Part shown: positions 1 to 5,043 of the stretch, piece after piece
Position numbering within the stretch: the stretch's first letter is position 1
Layout of the letters: each line of letters starts with the position of its first letter
Made by a program: the position numbers and the translations under genes
Assembly: GCA_015491145.1 (NCBI GenBank)
Contig: WFWM01000007.1
Coordinates: forward strand, 1 to 7,317
Origin: Patescibacteria group bacterium
GTDB lineage: Bacteria; Patescibacteriota; Minisyncoccia; Phycocordibacterales; UBA12088
Direction of reading: 5' to 3'
Length of the DNA: 7,317 bases
The notes under the pieces: generated by a model
The model's input: only the letters and a program-made list of their open reading frames with translations
The model's database searches: none
What the model was told of the DNA's origin: nothing

Positions 1-460
1 ATTTCCGATAGTGTCGATCTATCGCAATTTTCACTAATGTACCAACCCCTTCTGTATTTTGCACTTCCCGGTAGTCTCTCCAACACACTTCTTGGATCTC
101 CCAATTCGTTTTGATGCGTGCTTTGGTCGGTGGTGTGGCAACAAAAAGCGTCACGTGATCCCTCTTTCCTTCCACCTCCCAAGAAAGTTCACCGAGAGAA
201 CGCATTGACTGGGGAATAATTCCCAATTCTTCCTTGAGTTCTCGCTTTGCCGCTTCCAGTGGCGTTTCTCGATCGGGCCGATAGCCTCCACCGGGCAGAG
301 TCCATCGCGACGGGTGGTAGACGTGCCGCACGAGGAGCACCTTGGTCTGCTCAGATGGATGGACCAGCAGCACCTTTGCCCCGTATGTCTTTGGTCGACG
401 GATGCGCCAATACAGACGCACACACTGATACGCGGTTCGCAACACTATCGAACGGAACAT
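1..460 (-). CDS. Nudix hydrolase, 3' end cut by window edge
   Basis: Nudix-superfamily hydrolase; such enzymes cleave nucleoside diphosphates linked to another moiety, using Mg2+ bound by the Nudix box. The frame translates without a stop for 153 residues from the ATG at 460 to the window edge, so the C-terminus is missing. The Nudix box (G-x5-E-x7-REUxEExGU) is complete at residues 59-81: G59, E65, then RELKEELGI at 73-81. It is preceded by the usual strand and turn WTLPGGGY (53-60). The N-terminus (MFRSIVLRTAYQCVRLYWRI) is basic and hydrophobic, and leads to KVLLVHPSEQTKVLLVRH, the usual first beta strands. The substrate cannot be told from the sequence. I find neither a clear Shine-Dalgarno sequence nor a TGTGGTA promoter before this ATG, so the start is less certain than the family call. 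Confidence 0.88.
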   Translation of the reverse strand, partial: MFRSIVLRTAYQCVRLYWRIRRPKTYGAKVLLVHPSEQTKVLLVRHVYHPSRWTLPGGGYRPDRETPLEAAKRELKEELGIIPQSMRSLGELSWEVEGKRDHVTLFVATPPTKARIKTNWEIQEVCWRDYREVQNTEGVGTLVKIAIDRHYRK

Positions 461-657
461 AACTGGGTTCGCTTTTACCGAATGTAAAGAGTCTTAGAGT
501 GAGGACTATCTCCTGCGAGGAAAATGTGAAAATGAGGCTTCATCTCACAACCACGGATTCACGCCTGCCCCAAACCTCGGTTTGGCTCAGTTCGAGTCCT
601 TCCGTGGGGACATCGCAGAGTCAGGCAATGCTCCGTATTGCCTTCCTCGCGCTGCAG
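461..657. other. Intergenic gap with several predicted helices (possible structured RNA)
   Basis: No convincing protein-coding gene lies in these 197 bases between the Nudix gene and tRNA-Lys. Reading for complementarity gives a nested set of helices: P1 515-522 with 643-650 (GCGAGGAA/TTCCTCGC); P2 525-549 (TGTGA..ATGA with TCAT..TCACA); P3 551-557 with 601-607 (CCACGGA/TCCGTGG), enclosing hairpin 570-585 (CCAAAC-CTCG-GTTTGG); and P4 624-629 with 637-642 (GGCAAT/ATTGCC, 7-base loop). P1 encloses the other three in a four-way-junction layout with almost no gap between helices except at 608-623. The arrangement could belong to either strand. It matches no RNA family I recognise: no tmRNA, RNase P or SRP motifs are visible. 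The helices were found by eye, so energies and chance level are unknown. Confidence 0.3.
521..549 (-). terminator. Possible intrinsic terminator after tRNA-Lys
   Basis: On the minus strand TGTGA-G-ATGA pairs with TCAT-TT-TCACA around the tetraloop AGCC, and TTTTCC follows at once (524-519). A stem followed by a short T-run, placed downstream of tRNA-Lys and before the Nudix gene, fits a rho-independent terminator. The stem is AT-rich with an internal bulge and the T-run is only four bases, so it would be weak. It could instead be helix P2 of the structured gap. Confidence 0.3.
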
Positions 658-678
658 TCCCCCCGGAAGGACTCGAAC
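590..678. repeat. 22-bp inverted repeat that copies the 3' end of tRNA-Lys
   Basis: Bases 590-611 are complementary to 657-678 at 21 of 22 positions (the one mismatch is t605 against c663), with a 45-base spacer. The right arm is the T-loop, T-stem 3' strand, acceptor 3' strand and discriminator of tRNA-Lys plus one flanking base on each side. The left arm is therefore an inverted partial copy of a tRNA 3' end. No tRNA can be folded around the left arm: the T-stem partner before it reads CTCAG where GAAGG is needed, and no 5' acceptor strand lies at the right distance. It may be a remnant of a duplicated tRNA or of an attachment site, or a regulatory pairing element. Confidence 0.75.
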
Positions 679-729
679 CTTCAACCCTCGGCTTAAAAGG
701 CCGCTGCTCTACCATTGAGCTACGGGGGG
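658..729 (-). tRNA. tRNA-Lys (anticodon UUU)
   Basis: A full 72-base cloverleaf on the minus strand: acceptor CCCCCCG/CGGGGGG (7 bp), TA, D-stem GCTC/GAGC with an AATGGTA loop, anticodon stem GCGGC/GCCGA (four pairs plus a G-A mismatch at the top), loop CTTTTAA with anticodon TTT at 697-695, five-base variable loop, T-stem GAAGG/CCTTC with loop TTCGAGT, discriminator A. CCA is not encoded (A is followed by CTGCAG), so a CCA-adding enzyme is required. It lies 35 bases downstream of the doxX-like stop but has its own TGTGGTAAGGT promoter element 8 bases upstream. Confidence 0.96.
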
Positions 730-737
730 TTGTAAAG

Positions 738-748
738 ACCTTACCACA
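738..748 (-). promoter_or_regulatory. Extended -10 promoter of tRNA-Lys
   Basis: The minus strand reads GGGGTGTGG then TAAGGT (743-738). Eight bases, CTTTACAA, separate the hexamer from the first base of the mature tRNA. The TGTGG just before TAnnnT matches the TRTGn extended -10 pattern. No -35 is evident. Transcription would begin at or within a base or two of the tRNA 5' end. The same GGGTGTGGTA string precedes tRNA-Arg and the gene starting at 6300. Confidence 0.6.
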
Positions 749-764
749 CCCCTCCTCCAGCCCG

Positions 765-1163
765 CTAGATCCCCGGCACATCGACAGCAAACAGCCCTCC
801 GCCAAGGAAGAGGAGCGAGAAGCTCACTAGCGCCGCCAGGTAGTAGGTGCTCCTTGAAAAAGGAGCAATCATCGGAAAACGACGGGCGAGCACCGTAAGC
901 TTCAAAGCAATGAGGGCGCCGACGAGGCCGGCAACCTGCGTCCACGCTCCCACAAGGAGCAGCGTACCAACCGCTGCCTGAAGGGTGGTGGCAAACCGGG
1001 CTACCCACCGCCCCCATCCTCCAAACTCGGTGAAGAAAGGACCGATACCCCAAAGGGTGAGCGTCCTCCACGCGTGCGTGAGGAAAAAGAGCGCCACCCC
1101 TATCCGCAGCAGAGCAATGGCGTACTGCTCGTACGCAAGGAGATCCGGCCACACATTGAGCAT
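765..1163 (-). CDS. DoxX-family small membrane protein
   Basis: Integral membrane protein of 132 residues with four predicted transmembrane helices, at about 15-30, 54-72, 74-92 and 107-128. The first helix, ALLRIGVALFFLTHAWRTL, matches the N-terminal signature of the DoxX family, and the third, GLVGALIALKLTVLA, is also typical. Length suits the family. Members are linked to quinone or thiosulfate oxidation or to oxidative stress, but most have no known role, so no reaction is assigned. I chose the ATG at 1163. A GTG at 1181 would add six residues, but a well-placed extended -10 (TGTGCTACACT) ends 8 bases before 1163 and overlaps that GTG, which favours a leaderless transcript beginning at the ATG. 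The gene is divergent from the methyltransferase, with 32 bases between starts. Confidence 0.82.
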   Translation of the reverse strand: MLNVWPDLLAYEQYAIALLRIGVALFFLTHAWRTLTLWGIGPFFTEFGGWGRWVARFATTLQAAVGTLLLVGAWTQVAGLVGALIALKLTVLARRFPMIAPFSRSTYYLAALVSFSLLFLGGGLFAVDVPGI

Positions 1164-1184
1164 CACCCCTGAGTGTAGCACACT
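1156..1184 (+). promoter_or_regulatory. Weak candidate promoter for the SpoU-type methyltransferase
   Basis: TTGAGC (1156-1161) and CACACT (1179-1184) are 17 bases apart, the ideal spacing, and CACACT ends 11 bases before the ATG at 1196. The -10 matches the consensus poorly. The site overlaps the divergent doxX promoter, whose -10 uses the other strand of the same AGTGT-AGC-ACACT inverted repeat (1172-1184), so the two promoters could exclude each other. Confidence 0.25.
1172..1182 (-). promoter_or_regulatory. Extended -10 promoter of the doxX-like gene
   Basis: The minus strand reads TGTGC then TACACT (1177-1172), a TRTGn-type extended -10. Eight bases, CAGGGGTG, separate it from the ATG at 1163, so the transcript should start at or very near the A of ATG. 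The AGGGG in this gap is only two to three bases from ATG and is poorly placed as a ribosome binding site. Confidence 0.5.
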
Positions 1185-1195
1185 GGTGCCTATCT

Positions 1196-1735
1196 ATGGA
1201 GACCACCCCTCTTCCGCCAGTTACCCTCGTGCTCGACAACCTCCGAAGCATCTACAACACCGCTGCCATCACGCGGAGCGCCGCCTTTTTCGGCGTCGCC
1301 CGCATCCACGCCTGCGGCACCACCCCGCTGCCGGACGACCGTTTCGGGAGGAAGCGGGCTGACTTTGCAAAGGTGGCACTCGGCGCTGAGGAACTGGTGT
1401 CTTTCGTCTCCCACCCTTCAACTGAAGAAGCGCTTGTGAAGCTCCGATCCAACGGGTGGTACATCGCCTGCCTTGAGCAGGCGCCGAATGCGATTCCACT
1501 CGAGCGGGGGGTGCGCGGCGACCGCTTCCCTCTCGCAATCGTGGTCGGGGAAGAGCGGCGGGGCATTGCGCCCCACATCCTTTCTCTTTCCGATGCCATT
1601 TGGGAAATTCCACGCAAGGGGCAGAAGGAATCGCTCAATGTCGCGGTCGCGGCAGGTATCGCTCTGTGGGCTGTCCGATCGCTCCCCAACCTCAATAGCG
1701 CAGCGAAGCCACCACGTTGCCTCTCGCGTCAATGA
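1196..1735 (+). CDS. SpoU/TrmH-family RNA 2'-O-methyltransferase
   Basis: SPOUT-class methyltransferase of 179 residues, expected to methylate a ribose 2'-OH in tRNA or rRNA with S-adenosylmethionine and to act as a dimer through its trefoil knot. All three SpoU motifs are visible: motif 1 around DNLRSIYNTAAITRSAAFFG (14-33, with R27 at the catalytic arginine position), motif 2 LAIVVGEERRGI (113-124), and motif 3 IPRKGQKESLNVAVAAGIAL (138-157, with S146-L147-N148). There is no N-terminal L30e-like RNA-binding domain of the kind found in RlmB, so this is the bare catalytic domain. The target base cannot be assigned. The last 15 codons overlap the 3' end of the convergent lamin-tail gene by 44 bases; that tail (from about 165) lies beyond the conserved fold. 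I see no Shine-Dalgarno sequence before the ATG. Confidence 0.9.
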   Translation: METTPLPPVTLVLDNLRSIYNTAAITRSAAFFGVARIHACGTTPLPDDRFGRKRADFAKVALGAEELVSFVSHPSTEEALVKLRSNGWYIACLEQAPNAIPLERGVRGDRFPLAIVVGEERRGIAPHILSLSDAIWEIPRKGQKESLNVAVAAGIALWAVRSLPNLNSAAKPPRCLSRQ

Positions 1736-2627
1736 GATCAACGATGTCATGTCGGTTGCCCCACAAATCTTTCTCCAACCCGAAGAAGATACGCCACTCA
1801 GATCCCCAGAACGAGGGTTTGCTGCGCTCTCTGGCGTAGCACGCTGCATAGGAGTAGTGCTGGGCAGCGAAGGCATCGCACTGCCTACCAAATTGCGCTA
1901 CGACAGGGCTGTCGGGCACTGCGCACGCGGGTAAACGGGCTAGGTAGGCGAGACAGCCGATGCCGTAGCGCCGCCTTGCCCCTGCATCTTTGAGGAGTTC
2001 TTTCGCCGGATTCGGGCACACCTGCAGGAGCGGCGGCTCCCACCGCGTCAGCCCAGCGAGGTAGCCGGTGCACTGGTTGGTAAGGAACGAGGTGCCGACA
2101 GGGGAAGCGCCTGTGGTGAGGATAGCGTAATCTCCCGGAAAGAGTCGGATGGGCCCCTCACGCCGAGCACCCTGCGGCACTAAGTCTTCCACTCCCTGCG
2201 GTATAACAACTGAGGTTCCCGTGAGTCGCGAGGTGAGCTTCCAGCCAGAGATGGAAACAGAGGTCGTCGCTTCCGGTGAGAGGGCAATGACGAGAAACTC
2301 CCGTCTCGGATCATCCATCCGAGCCCCCGCCACTCCCCAGGCGAAACGCACCGGCGGCACGACGCTTCCCTTGTGCTGGAACATTCCCGCTACCGCTTCA
2401 AACCAAGTACGCACCCACTCTCCCTCGGTGCGGGTAGGAATATTCCGGAAGGTGCGGGAAGGGAGATCAATAATACGCTCCGGTTGCGCCTCCACCAACG
2501 GCTCTCGCGCCTGTGGTCGCTCCGGCCCTCCACTTGCGAGCCACACGATGAAGAGGGCAGCAATGACGCCGAGGAAGAAGAGGAGGTCTCGGATGCGTGG
2601 ATCATCCGGTGTCGTGAGTGTTGTCAT
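1692..2627 (-). CDS. Membrane-anchored lamin-tail-domain-like surface protein
   Basis: Predicted cell-surface protein of 311 residues: a short cytoplasmic N-terminus, one transmembrane helix at 15-32 (LLFFLGVIAALFIVWLAS), a low-complexity linker to about 88, then a beta-rich extracytoplasmic domain. VSISGWKLTSRLTGTSVVIP (124-143) and the end pattern WRIFFG..LWGNRHDIVDLID (278-300), with RGNVVASLRY after it, resemble the first and last strands of the lamin-tail domain. Between them is an insert holding all six cysteines (186, 204, 225, 235, 250, 263), an even number fit for disulfides. I recall similar proteins with WRIYLG...ELWRNSHDVIRLLD-type endings in many CPR genomes, usually called hypothetical. 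The function is unknown; a structural or adhesive role is inference. The start overlaps the Mur ligase stop (ATGA), implying translational coupling. The 3' end overlaps the convergent methyltransferase by 44 bases. Confidence 0.8.
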   Translation of the reverse strand: MTTLTTPDDPRIRDLLFFLGVIAALFIVWLASGGPERPQAREPLVEAQPERIIDLPSRTFRNIPTRTEGEWVRTWFEAVAGMFQHKGSVVPPVRFAWGVAGARMDDPRREFLVIALSPEATTSVSISGWKLTSRLTGTSVVIPQGVEDLVPQGARREGPIRLFPGDYAILTTGASPVGTSFLTNQCTGYLAGLTRWEPPLLQVCPNPAKELLKDAGARRRYGIGCLAYLARLPACAVPDSPVVAQFGRQCDAFAAQHYSYAACYARERSKPSFWGSEWRIFFGLEKDLWGNRHDIVDLIDARGNVVASLRY

Positions 2628-3937
2628 AGCCCGCTACACCTTTCCCCTCCATTCTCCTTTGCTCGCTTCCGCACCGCAAGTGCCTCTCGTGCGACGGCCG
2701 CCTCGCTCCATGGGGTGCGCTCTCCGTTCGGTCCCATAATGTAGGGATCGGTACCCTTCCCGCTGAGAATGACCACGCCGCCTGTCGGCGCCTCTTGAAT
2801 TGCCTGCATAATCGCTTTCCGACGATCCAACTCGATAGTTGGTTCCTTCCTGCGAAAGCCGGCACGAATTTCCTCCACTATGTCTCGAGGATCCTCATCG
2901 TAGGGGTCCTCGTCGGTAAGGTACACGCGATTACAGTAGGTTTCCGCAATTGCCCCGAGCTTGGGCCGCTTCCAGCGGTCTCTCCCCCCACCGCAGGACC
3001 CCAGCACGCAGATGAGGTGCTTGCCGGCAAACGCTTCGTAGAGAGATCGTAGCGATTCCGGCGTGTGCGCGTAATCAACCACCACCTCCACATCCTGCTC
3101 CGGCCACGAAGGCAGCCATACCCGCTCCAATCTTCCGGGGATAGAAGAAAGCTTCGCAAGCGCCGCTGCAGCAACGGCGAGAGGCACCCCGAGCGCCTCC
3201 GCAGCCTTGATGGCAGCGAGCGCATTGGCCACCGCAGCCTGCCCCGGCAGCGCAAGCTCGAAGCGCTGCCCCCGGTACTCGAACACACTCCCCTTCCCTG
3301 CGGGACGCAATTTCCGTGCTTCACGGAGAGAGAAAGGAATCGCTCGAATAGAGGACCGATCGGCAAGGTACCACTGCCCCTCCGCATCATCTTCGTTCGC
3401 CACCACGAATCGATTTGGCTTCGACGATCGGAGGAGTGAGGAGAAGAGCGCGCGCTTCGCATTGCGGTATGCCTCGAACGACCCGTGCGCCTCAATATGC
3501 TCCGGCTCTAGCATCGTGAAGATGAACCCGTCGAGCTCCAACCCTAGGTGACGAAACTGTTCGGCCCCCTGCGAAGTCATTTCTACCACTGCGTAGCGCA
3601 CCCCAGCTCTTTTTGCGCGGGCGAGGAAGTGTTGGAGAAAGCCCCGCCCGGGCATTGTCATCTTGAGGGTATTGCGTTCCTCCTGATCCCCTATGAGGAA
3701 ATGGATGGTGTTGGCGAGCGCAACGGGTTTGCCTGCCTCTCGCAGAATCGCTGCGAGCATTTCCGTGACGGTCGTTTTCCCCTTCGTTCCCGTAACCCCT
3801 ACAACGACAAGGGAACGGGAAGGAAAGCCGTACCACAGCGCTGCTCCGTACGCCCAGAGAAAGTGGTACGCCCGGATTGCGTGCGTCGATCCCGGAACAC
3901 GTGTGATGAGCGAACGAAGCAAGGAGAGCACCTTCAT
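2624..3937 (-). CDS. MurE-like Mur ligase, short N-terminus
   Basis: ATP-dependent amide ligase of the Mur family, 437 residues, cytoplasmic. MurE adds the third amino acid to UDP-MurNAc-L-Ala-D-Glu. Visible motifs: P-loop GVTGTKGKTT (47-56), EMTSQG (119-124), HIEAHGSFEAYRNAK (147-161, where K161 matches the carbamylated lysine of MurE), IPGRLE (266-271), VDYAHTPESL (287-296), GSCGGGRDRWKRP (313-325), DRRKAI (371-376) and SGKGTDPY (392-399, in place of GKGHE). The P-loop is at residue 47, while about 110 is usual in MurE, so the N-terminal UDP-binding domain is essentially absent. The specificity motif DNPR of meso-DAP ligases reads DEDPY (342-346), so the added amino acid is open and no symbol is given. 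The start overlaps the ruvA stop (ATGA), with AAGAAGG four bases before the ATG. Third gene product of the operon is the lamin-tail protein. Confidence 0.88.
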   Translation of the reverse strand: MKVLSLLRSLITRVPGSTHAIRAYHFLWAYGAALWYGFPSRSLVVVGVTGTKGKTTVTEMLAAILREAGKPVALANTIHFLIGDQEERNTLKMTMPGRGFLQHFLARAKRAGVRYAVVEMTSQGAEQFRHLGLELDGFIFTMLEPEHIEAHGSFEAYRNAKRALFSSLLRSSKPNRFVVANEDDAEGQWYLADRSSIRAIPFSLREARKLRPAGKGSVFEYRGQRFELALPGQAAVANALAAIKAAEALGVPLAVAAAALAKLSSIPGRLERVWLPSWPEQDVEVVVDYAHTPESLRSLYEAFAGKHLICVLGSCGGGRDRWKRPKLGAIAETYCNRVYLTDEDPYDEDPRDIVEEIRAGFRRKEPTIELDRRKAIMQAIQEAPTGGVVILSGKGTDPYIMGPNGERTPWSEAAVAREALAVRKRAKENGGERCSGL

Positions 3938-4536
3938 ACCGCCTTCTTCCCAAGATTCCGGAGCGCTTCACGCAGGAGGTGCGGAAAATCCGCCTCGCGA
4001 TCTGGGGGGAGCGCAGCTACCGCATCCCGTGCTTCCTGAGCAGAATAGCCGAGTGAGCGCAACGCTGCTGCCACCTCTTCATGGAGAGAACTTCCCACTG
4101 GAGCAGATCTCGCCTCTGCTGACGAGAAAGAAAGTATTCTGCTCTTCAACTCGAGGATGATTTTCTGCGCCATTTTCCTCCCGATGCCGGACACTTTCGT
4201 AAAGAAGGCTGGGTTTTCTTCAAGCACAGCTTGCTGGAGTGCAACCGGTTCCGCGACAGCGAGGATACTCAGCGCAGACTTCGGCCCCACACCCGGCACG
4301 GAAAGGAGGAGGAGGAACATTTCCCGCTCTTCCCGATTCGCGAAGCCGTAGAGATCGAGCGCATCCTCCCGCACCACGAGCGCAACCGGAAGGGTTACCA
4401 CTTCTCCCTCCTGTCGCGCCTTAAGGCGCTCTTTCCCCCGCTGGCTGAGGAACACGAGGTACCCCACCCCACCAGCCTCAACGACCACCGCGTCTGCCCC
4501 CCACCACGAGAAGGCGCCGGATAGCTGGGCGAGCAT
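3934..4536 (-). CDS. ruvA: Holliday junction branch migration protein RuvA
   Basis: RuvA tetramers bind four-way DNA junctions and load the RuvB motors that drive branch migration in recombination and repair. This protein has 200 residues, the normal length, and all three domains: an N-terminal OB fold (MLAQLSGAF start, GGVGYLVF at 22-29, REDALDLYGF at 56-65), two helix-hairpin-helix motifs (SVPGVGPKSAL 79-89 and VSGIGRKMAQKIILELK 115-131), and the C-terminal RuvB-binding domain (EEVAAALRSLGYSAQEARDAV). I chose the ATG at 4536 over one nine codons upstream (4563), because RuvA normally begins M-[IL]-x-x-L-x-G and a TGTGGTAGAGT promoter lies between the two. It is the first gene of the operon ruvA - mur ligase - lamin-tail protein and is divergent from rpsT. 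No ruvB or ruvC is in the window. GGGGAGG touches the ATG directly, which is too close for a ribosome binding site. Confidence 0.96.
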   Translation of the reverse strand: MLAQLSGAFSWWGADAVVVEAGGVGYLVFLSQRGKERLKARQEGEVVTLPVALVVREDALDLYGFANREEREMFLLLLSVPGVGPKSALSILAVAEPVALQQAVLEENPAFFTKVSGIGRKMAQKIILELKSRILSFSSAEARSAPVGSSLHEEVAAALRSLGYSAQEARDAVAALPPDREADFPHLLREALRNLGKKAV

Positions 4537-4543
4537 CCTCCCC

Positions 4544-4554
4544 ACTCTACCACA
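4544..4554 (-). promoter_or_regulatory. Extended -10 promoter of ruvA
   Basis: The minus strand reads TGTGG then TAGAGT (4549-4544), followed by the seven bases GGGGAGG and the ATG at 4536. No -35 is found at 16-18 bases. The distance implies a leaderless ruvA mRNA. It lies in the 58-base gap shared with the divergent rpsT promoter, and the two overlap physically (the rpsT -35 is at 4557-4562). Confidence 0.55.
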
Positions 4555-4556
4555 GC

Positions 4557-4585
4557 TTGCCAAATGCCCCCGAGCACGCTAGGAT
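4557..4585 (+). promoter_or_regulatory. Promoter of rpsT (-35/-10)
   Basis: TTGCCA (4557-4562) matches TTGACA at five of six positions. It is exactly 17 bases from TAGGAT (4580-4585), which has the T1, A2, A5 and T6 of the -10 consensus. Nine bases then lead to the ATG at 4595, so the mRNA has little or no leader. This is the only promoter in the window with a good -35. Confidence 0.65.
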
Positions 4586-4594
4586 GCCGCCTGT

Positions 4595-4861
4595 ATGGCA
4601 ATCAAGGCTTCTGCAAAGCGCGCGTTGCGAGTGAGCGCCCGGCGTCGGGTGTACAACCTGCGGCGTATTCGGGCAATGCGCAAGGTTCTCAAGCAAATCA
4701 CCCGCCTCCTCAAGCAGAAGGATATCGCGGCAGCACAGGCGCTCGTGCCCGAGGCATACAAGGCAATCGACAAGGCAGCAAAACGCGGCGTCATCAAAAA
4801 GAATACCGCAGCGCGCAAAAAGTCGCGCCTCATGGCTCGCATTCGGAAAGCGTCCGCGTAA
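4595..4861 (+). CDS. rpsT: 30S ribosomal protein S20
   Basis: S20 binds 16S rRNA in the body of the small subunit and helps early 30S assembly. At 88 residues it has the typical length, is very basic and all helical, and shows family hallmarks: N-terminal MAIKASAKRALR, the long helix RRRVYNLRRIRAMRKVLKQI, and the C-terminal KAAKRGVIKKNTAARKKSRL followed by MARI. It is monocistronic, divergent from ruvA, and convergent with tRNA-Arg, as often seen for rpsT in bacteria. The ATG at 4595 has no Shine-Dalgarno sequence (the nine bases before it are GCCGCCTGT), in keeping with leaderless translation from the promoter just upstream. Confidence 0.97.
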   Translation: MAIKASAKRALRVSARRRVYNLRRIRAMRKVLKQITRLLKQKDIAAAQALVPEAYKAIDKAAKRGVIKKNTAARKKSRLMARIRKASA

Positions 4862-4912
4862 GTGTTGTGATTACACTTGGTGCCACCGTCTGTCCCACAG
4901 GTTCCCTGTGGG
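4860..4912. terminator. Two stem-loops between convergent rpsT and tRNA-Arg
   Basis: AAGTGT (4860-4865) pairs with ACACTT (4873-4878), starting inside the rpsT stop codon. CCCACAGG (4894-4901) pairs with CCTGTGGG (4905-4912) around a three-base loop. Either could stop transcription from both sides, and the position between converging genes fits. No T-run follows on either strand, so these are not classical intrinsic terminators. Confidence 0.35.
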
Positions 4913-4929
4913 GATGGGGCTGGGGGTGG
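4910..4929 (+). other. G-tract cluster, possible G-quadruplex
   Basis: Runs of four, four, five and two G follow each other with one- or two-base loops, directly after the second stem-loop. This could form a two-tier quadruplex in rpsT mRNA, or in the plus DNA strand. The first tract is also part of the preceding hairpin stem, so the two structures would compete. Confidence 0.3.
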
Positions 4930-4963
4930 ACAGTTTCCTTTTGCTTACCTCTTCCGCGCCCTG

Positions 4964-5035
4964 TGCTCCCGCCAGGATTCGAACCTGGATTACGGGCTCC
5001 GCAAGCCCGCGTTCTATCCATTGAACTACGGGAGC
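4964..5035 (-). tRNA. tRNA-Arg (anticodon GCG)
   Basis: A complete 72-base cloverleaf on the minus strand: acceptor GCTCCCG/CGGGAGC, D-stem GTTC/GAAC with loop AATGGATA (A20 present, as in arginine tRNAs), anticodon stem CGGGC/GCCCG with loop TTGCGGA and anticodon GCG at 5002-5000, variable loop TAAT, T-stem CCAGG/CCTGG with loop TTCGAAT, discriminator A. CCA is not encoded. Anticodon GCG reads CGC and, by wobble, CGU; most bacteria use ACG edited to ICG for this box. The gene lies 34 bases after the pilin stop, with its own TGTGGTAGCAT promoter element 8 bases upstream. Confidence 0.95.
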
Positions 5036-5043
5036 GTGCCCGT

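Noticed and set aside
536..611. A second tRNA on the plus strand ending in the tRNA-like 590-611 segment
   Set aside because: The T-stem partner (CTCAG) cannot pair with CCTTC, no 5' acceptor strand CCCCACG is at the right distance, and no D or anticodon arm folds.
461..657. tmRNA, RNase P RNA, SRP RNA or 6S RNA in the gap
   Set aside because: None of their conserved cores is visible, and the gap is too short for tmRNA or RNase P RNA.
709..1251. A 180-codon open frame on the minus strand over doxX and part of tRNA-Lys
   Set aside because: It runs through the tRNA and lacks membrane helices or motifs; the overlapping frame gives a good DoxX protein.
4537..4543. GGGGAGG before ruvA as a Shine-Dalgarno sequence
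   Set aside because: It touches the ATG with no spacer, and the -10 element ends directly before it, so it would be at or upstream of the transcript start.
4537..4563. Longer RuvA with nine extra N-terminal residues from the ATG at 4563
   Set aside because: RuvA proteins begin at the OB fold (M-L-A-Q-L-S-G here), and the promoter element lies inside the proposed extension.
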